Shown here: one piece after another, positions 6,407 to 8,508 of the stretch
How the letters are laid out: each line of letters begins with the position of its first letter
Position numbering within the stretch: position 1 is the first letter of the stretch
Assembly: GCA_002291955.1 (NCBI GenBank)
Contig: DBBA01000028.1
Location: 1 to 8,508, forward strand
Direction of reading: 5' to 3'
Length of the DNA stretch: 8,508 nucleotides
Source: Rhodobacteraceae bacterium UBA996
GTDB lineage: Bacteria > Pseudomonadota > Alphaproteobacteria > Rhodobacterales > Rhodobacteraceae
Program-made: the position numbers and the translations under genes
Notes under the pieces: generated by a model
The model's input: only the letters and a program-made list of their open reading frames with translations
What the model was told of the DNA's origin: nothing
Database searches by the model: none

Positions 6407-6874
6407 TCAGTTCACCGGCACCGCGGTGGCATCCACCACCCGCGCCGGGGTCTGCGCCTGGATCGCGATCCGGCGCGGCTTCAGCGCCTCGGGCACCTCG
6501 CGCACGAGGTCGATGTGCAGCATCCCGTTCTCGTGCGTGGCCCCGGTCACGACCACATGGTCGGCCAGGTGGAAGCGCCGCTCGAATGCGCGCGTGGCGA
6601 TGCCGCGGTGCAGCCATGTGCGGGGCGCGTCCTCGCGCGCCTTGCGGCCGGCCACGACAAGGGCGCTCTCGCGCACCTCGACGGTCAGGTCGTCGGGGGT
6701 GAAGCCCGCGACGGCAATCGAGATGCGCCAGCCGTCATCGGCCGTCTTTTCGATGTTGTAGGGGGGATAGCCGCCATCGGCGGTGTCCGTGGTCAGAAGC
6801 CGGTCCATCAGGTCGGCGATCTGGTCGAAGCCGACGGTGGCGCGGTACAGCGGAGCAAGATCAAAGGTTCGCAT
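6407..6874 (-). CDS. Hsp20 family small heat-shock protein
   Basis: A 155-aa, ATP-independent chaperone of the IbpA class that holds unfolding proteins for refolding by DnaK/ClpB. It begins MRTFDLAPLYRATVGFDQIADLMDRL, characteristic of the class. The alpha-crystallin domain covers about residues 38-130, with YNIEKTADDGWRISIAVAGF (39-58), 'HRGIATRAFERRFHLADHV' (89-107) and the family signature GMLHIDLVREVPE (117-129). RIAI at 135-138 supplies the I-x-I tail motif that joins oligomer subunits. Two ATGs compete: 6880 and 6874. GAGG immediately precedes the first and sits six bases before the second, so 6874 is preferred. The leader carries a sigma-32-like promoter and a ROSE-like hairpin, consistent with control at both transcription and translation. 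Confidence 0.92.
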   Translation of the reverse strand: MRTFDLAPLYRATVGFDQIADLMDRLLTTDTADGGYPPYNIEKTADDGWRISIAVAGFTPDDLTVEVRESALVVAGRKAREDAPRTWLHRGIATRAFERRFHLADHVVVTGATHENGMLHIDLVREVPEALKPRRIAIQAQTPARVVDATAVPVN

Positions 6875-6875
6875 G

Positions 6876-6898
6876 GTCATCCTCGCATGAGCGACAAC
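6876..6898 (-). promoter_or_regulatory. Putative ROSE-like RNA thermometer hairpin at the hsp20 start
   Basis: In the mRNA, UCGCU (6894-6890) faces AGGA (6883-6880), the Shine-Dalgarno, across the 6-base loop CAUGCG. Pairing is U-A, C-G, bulged G, C-G, U-A, exactly the U(U/C)GCU-versus-AGGA arrangement that defines ROSE thermometers of alphaproteobacterial small heat-shock genes. The stem extends with G-U, U-G, U-A and G-C pairs (6895-6898 with 6879-6876). It would hide the ribosome-binding site at low temperature and melt on heating. A competing UCGC-UCAU-GCGA hairpin overlaps it. Recognised by eye; no folding was computed. Confidence 0.5.
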
Positions 6899-6903
6899 AG
6901 GCT

Positions 6904-6928
6904 GGGACCCTCCATCCGGACAGGTCCC
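6904..6928 (-). other. Upstream hairpin in the hsp20 5' UTR
   Basis: GGGACC (6928-6923) pairs with GGTCCC (6909-6904), with a further TCC/GGA pairing inside the loop. ROSE leaders usually have one or more stable hairpins before the temperature-sensing one, so this fits such a leader. An alternative pairing of CCCGG and CCGGG segments just 5' of it is also possible. Confidence 0.4.
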
Positions 6929-6972
6929 GGTTTCGCGGGCCGGGTCCGTCACGCGGCCCCCGGCGAACGATC

Positions 6973-7001
6973 AGTTAGGAATGGCCCTGCGCGGGTTCAA
7001 G
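6973..7001 (-). promoter_or_regulatory. Sigma-32-like heat-shock promoter of hsp20
   Basis: CTTGAA (7001-6996) and CCTAACT (6979-6973) are 16 bases apart. They resemble the alphaproteobacterial heat-shock consensus as I recall it, CNCTTGAA-N17/18-CYTATNT, with one spacer base fewer and one mismatch in the -10. The -35 overlaps the stop codon of the upstream protease gene. Transcription would start near 6966, giving a leader of about 90 nt, a size suitable for an RNA thermometer. Confidence 0.5.
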
Positions 7002-7761
7002 GCGCGGCAGGCGGCCTGCCCCCACCCAATGGGCGCCCGGCATCCAGGGTGTCCAGGAGATCGCGCAGCGGGTCTTCCGCCCGCACGGGATCGACGGCCA
7101 CGCCCATGGGTTCGCGGTCGCGGGTGATGCGCGCCACCGTCACCCCGGCCAGCGTCAGCGTCCCGTCCGCGCCACGGACCAGGAACGGCGACCCGGATTC
7201 GCCCGACCGCACGTCGCAGCCAAGGGTCAGCGTCCCCGCATCCCGCGCCACGACCGGACAGGCCGACTGCCGTTGCCTTTGCGCGGTCGGCGCCACTCCG
7301 TCATCCACGCGGAACGACACGACAAATCCCCGGTCTCCCGGTGCGGCGGGACGCAGGGCCAGCGGCAACGGCACGGCCTCGGCCGGGTCGAGGGGCCGCG
7401 ACAGCCGCATCAGGGCCACGTCGAAGCGAAGCCGCCCCCGCGTGTCGGGGGGAAGCTGGTCCCACAGGGGATGCCGCACGATGGCCGCGGCAACCACCGC
7501 CCGACCGGGCGCACCGGTCCCGCCCGCAGGCGCAAAGGCAAAGTCACCGGGCCCGAGCGCGACGCCGTCGCGATCCGGCGGCACGCAATGGGCCGCCGTC
7601 AGCACGACATCGAGCCCGATCAGCGCCCCGGAACAGCCGCCCGACAGGTCGGCAAACGACACGCGCCCTGCCGCGCGCAGGTCCACATCGGCGGCACCGG
7701 CCGGATCGGCGGCCGGACCGGCACAGGCCAGCAGCAGCACCGCAAGGACCGCGCGCCGCAT
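6997..7761 (-). CDS. Trypsin-like (S1 family) serine protease
   Basis: A 254-aa secreted protease with an intact chymotrypsin-fold triad: His58 in TAAHC, Asp114 in FDVALMRL and Ser189 in SGESGSPF. Cys pairs at 43/59 and 168/182 are placed for disulfides, as in extracytoplasmic S1 enzymes. GESGSP replaces the classical GDSGGP, as in V8-like and other bacterial S1 peptidases. The ATG at 7761 gives a signal peptide, MRRAVLAVLLLACAG. Its hydrophobic core is short and ends in LLAC, so either cleavage near residues 20-24 or lipidation at Cys13 is possible. It lies five bases after the stop of a paralogous protease gene, and the pair surely share a transcript. The substrate and any activator are unknown. 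Its stop codon overlaps the hsp20 promoter. Confidence 0.88.
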   Translation of the reverse strand: MRRAVLAVLLLACAGPAADPAGAADVDLRAAGRVSFADLSGGCSGALIGLDVVLTAAHCVPPDRDGVALGPGDFAFAPAGGTGAPGRAVVAAAIVRHPLWDQLPPDTRGRLRFDVALMRLSRPLDPAEAVPLPLALRPAAPGDRGFVVSFRVDDGVAPTAQRQRQSACPVVARDAGTLTLGCDVRSGESGSPFLVRGADGTLTLAGVTVARITRDREPMGVAVDPVRAEDPLRDLLDTLDAGRPLGGGRPPAAP

Positions 7762-7766
7762 CCCGC

Positions 7767-8508
7767 TCAGGGCCGGACGAACTTTGCGCCGATCTCTCCG
7801 CGCGCCGCAGGTCCTGCCGATCCGGTTGCCGCAGCCGTCCCGCCGGTCCCGGCCATCACGCGGCGGGCCTGCACGGGCGCGTCCGGAAACACGCCGCGTC
7901 CGGCCGCCAGGTCCTCCAGCAGGTCGGTCAGCGGACGGTCGATGTCCATGGCGAACGAGACCCGCCGCCCGTCCATCTCGCCCATCGCCGAGACCACCGC
8001 CGCGATGCGCGGCCGCGTCCCGTCCTCGCCCGCGAAGATCGGCGATCCCGACGATCCGGGTTCCACGTCGCAGGTCAGCGCGATCATCCCCTGGTAGGTG
8101 TCCAGCACCTCGCAGGCCCGCTGGCGCGACGGCGCATTCATCCGCCCCGCCCCATAGGACACGACGCTGACCTCGGCGCCCTGCTGCAGGGGGCCGCCCC
8201 CGGGCAGGAACGGATCGGCATGGGTCGAGACGATCGCGCTTTCCAGCTGCACCAGCGCCACATCCCAGCGCAGCCGGGCCGAGTTGCGGTCCGACGCCGG
8301 ATCGTACTCGGGATGCACGACCGCGGCCCGCGCCCGCCGGAACGCGACCGACGCGCCATTGCGCCATCCGGCATGAAAGGTGATCCGGCGCGGGTCGCGC
8401 AGGCGCTGGTCGTCGTCATACAGGCAATGCGCCGCGGTCAGCACCAGATCGGGCCGGATCAGCGTGCCGGTGCAGTTCGCGGCATTCTCGAGGTCGAGAA
8501 CCCCCACC
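7767..8508 (-). CDS. Trypsin-like (S1 family) serine protease, 5' end outside window
   Basis: The last 246 residues of a serine protease whose N-terminus, including any signal peptide, lies beyond the right edge. The GTG near 8507 is inside the domain, not the start. The triad is complete: His in LVLTAAHCLYD, Asp in RWDVALVQL and Ser in EPGSSGSPIF (residues 27, 82 and 153 of the visible part). Cys11/Cys27 and Cys132/Cys146 match the disulfide positions of the neighbouring protease, so the two are paralogues. The C-terminal tail after about residue 210 is low-complexity (TGGTAAATGSAGPAA) and ends AKFVRP, a feature its neighbour lacks. The fold indicates a periplasmic or extracellular location. 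Specificity cannot be read from the sequence. Confidence 0.87.
   Translation of the reverse strand, partial: VGVLDLENAANCTGTLIRPDLVLTAAHCLYDDDQRLRDPRRITFHAGWRNGASVAFRRARAAVVHPEYDPASDRNSARLRWDVALVQLESAIVSTHADPFLPGGGPLQQGAEVSVVSYGAGRMNAPSRQRACEVLDTYQGMIALTCDVEPGSSGSPIFAGEDGTRPRIAAVVSAMGEMDGRRVSFAMDIDRPLTDLLEDLAAGRGVFPDAPVQARRVMAGTGGTAAATGSAGPAARGEIGAKFVRP

Noticed and set aside
6224..8170. A 648-codon open frame on the + strand opposite the hsp20 and protease genes
   Set aside because: It is antisense to three clearly recognisable genes, its translation is a low-complexity Arg/Pro/Ser/Gly-rich string with no domain, and long empty frames are expected at this GC content.

Overview
The window is very GC-rich (roughly 70% by eye) with tightly packed genes. 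It looks like chromosomal DNA of an alphaproteobacterium, most likely of the Rhodobacteraceae/Paracoccaceae. Reasons are the leuS-lptE-holA order, the style of the LptE N-terminus (CGFTPAYGPGG), the DUF1523 membrane protein with its companions, a stand-alone CHCC zinc-finger protein, and an Hsp20 beginning MRTFDLAPLYR. Assignment below family level is not possible from this sequence alone.

Layout. On the + strand, 1-1612 is a housekeeping operon: the 3' end of leuS (leucyl-tRNA synthetase), lptE (LPS-assembly lipoprotein) and holA (DNA polymerase III delta), each overlapping the next. Facing it on the - strand, 3990-1613, is a compact three-gene unit of unknown function: a 476-aa soluble protein, an 89-aa two-helix membrane protein, and a 221-aa DUF1523 membrane protein. 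The stop codons of holA and the DUF1523 gene abut exactly, inside a 16-bp perfect palindrome.

A 216-bp divergent intergenic region (3991-4206) separates that unit from a + strand flavin amine oxidase. Its reading frame is broken at a (GC)5 run near 4845-4855, by mutation or sequencing error. It is followed on the + strand by a 60-aa CHCC zinc-finger protein (relative of the complex I subunit NDUFS6) and a YdeI/OmpD-associated family protein, which end at a strong hairpin.

From the right edge, all on the - strand, come two tandem trypsin-like serine proteases (the first cut by the window edge) and an Hsp20 small heat-shock protein. The 122-nt leader of hsp20 is the most informative non-coding stretch. 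It has a sigma-32-like promoter whose -35 overlaps the protease stop codon, a structured 5' UTR, and a hairpin at the Shine-Dalgarno that fits the ROSE RNA-thermometer pattern (UYGCU opposite AGGA).

No rRNA, tRNA, CRISPR array, insertion sequence or prophage gene was seen. No gene-free stretch exceeds 300 bases. Nothing here is clearly a new defence or mobile system. The best candidates for something undescribed are the three-gene membrane unit and the putative hsp20 thermometer.
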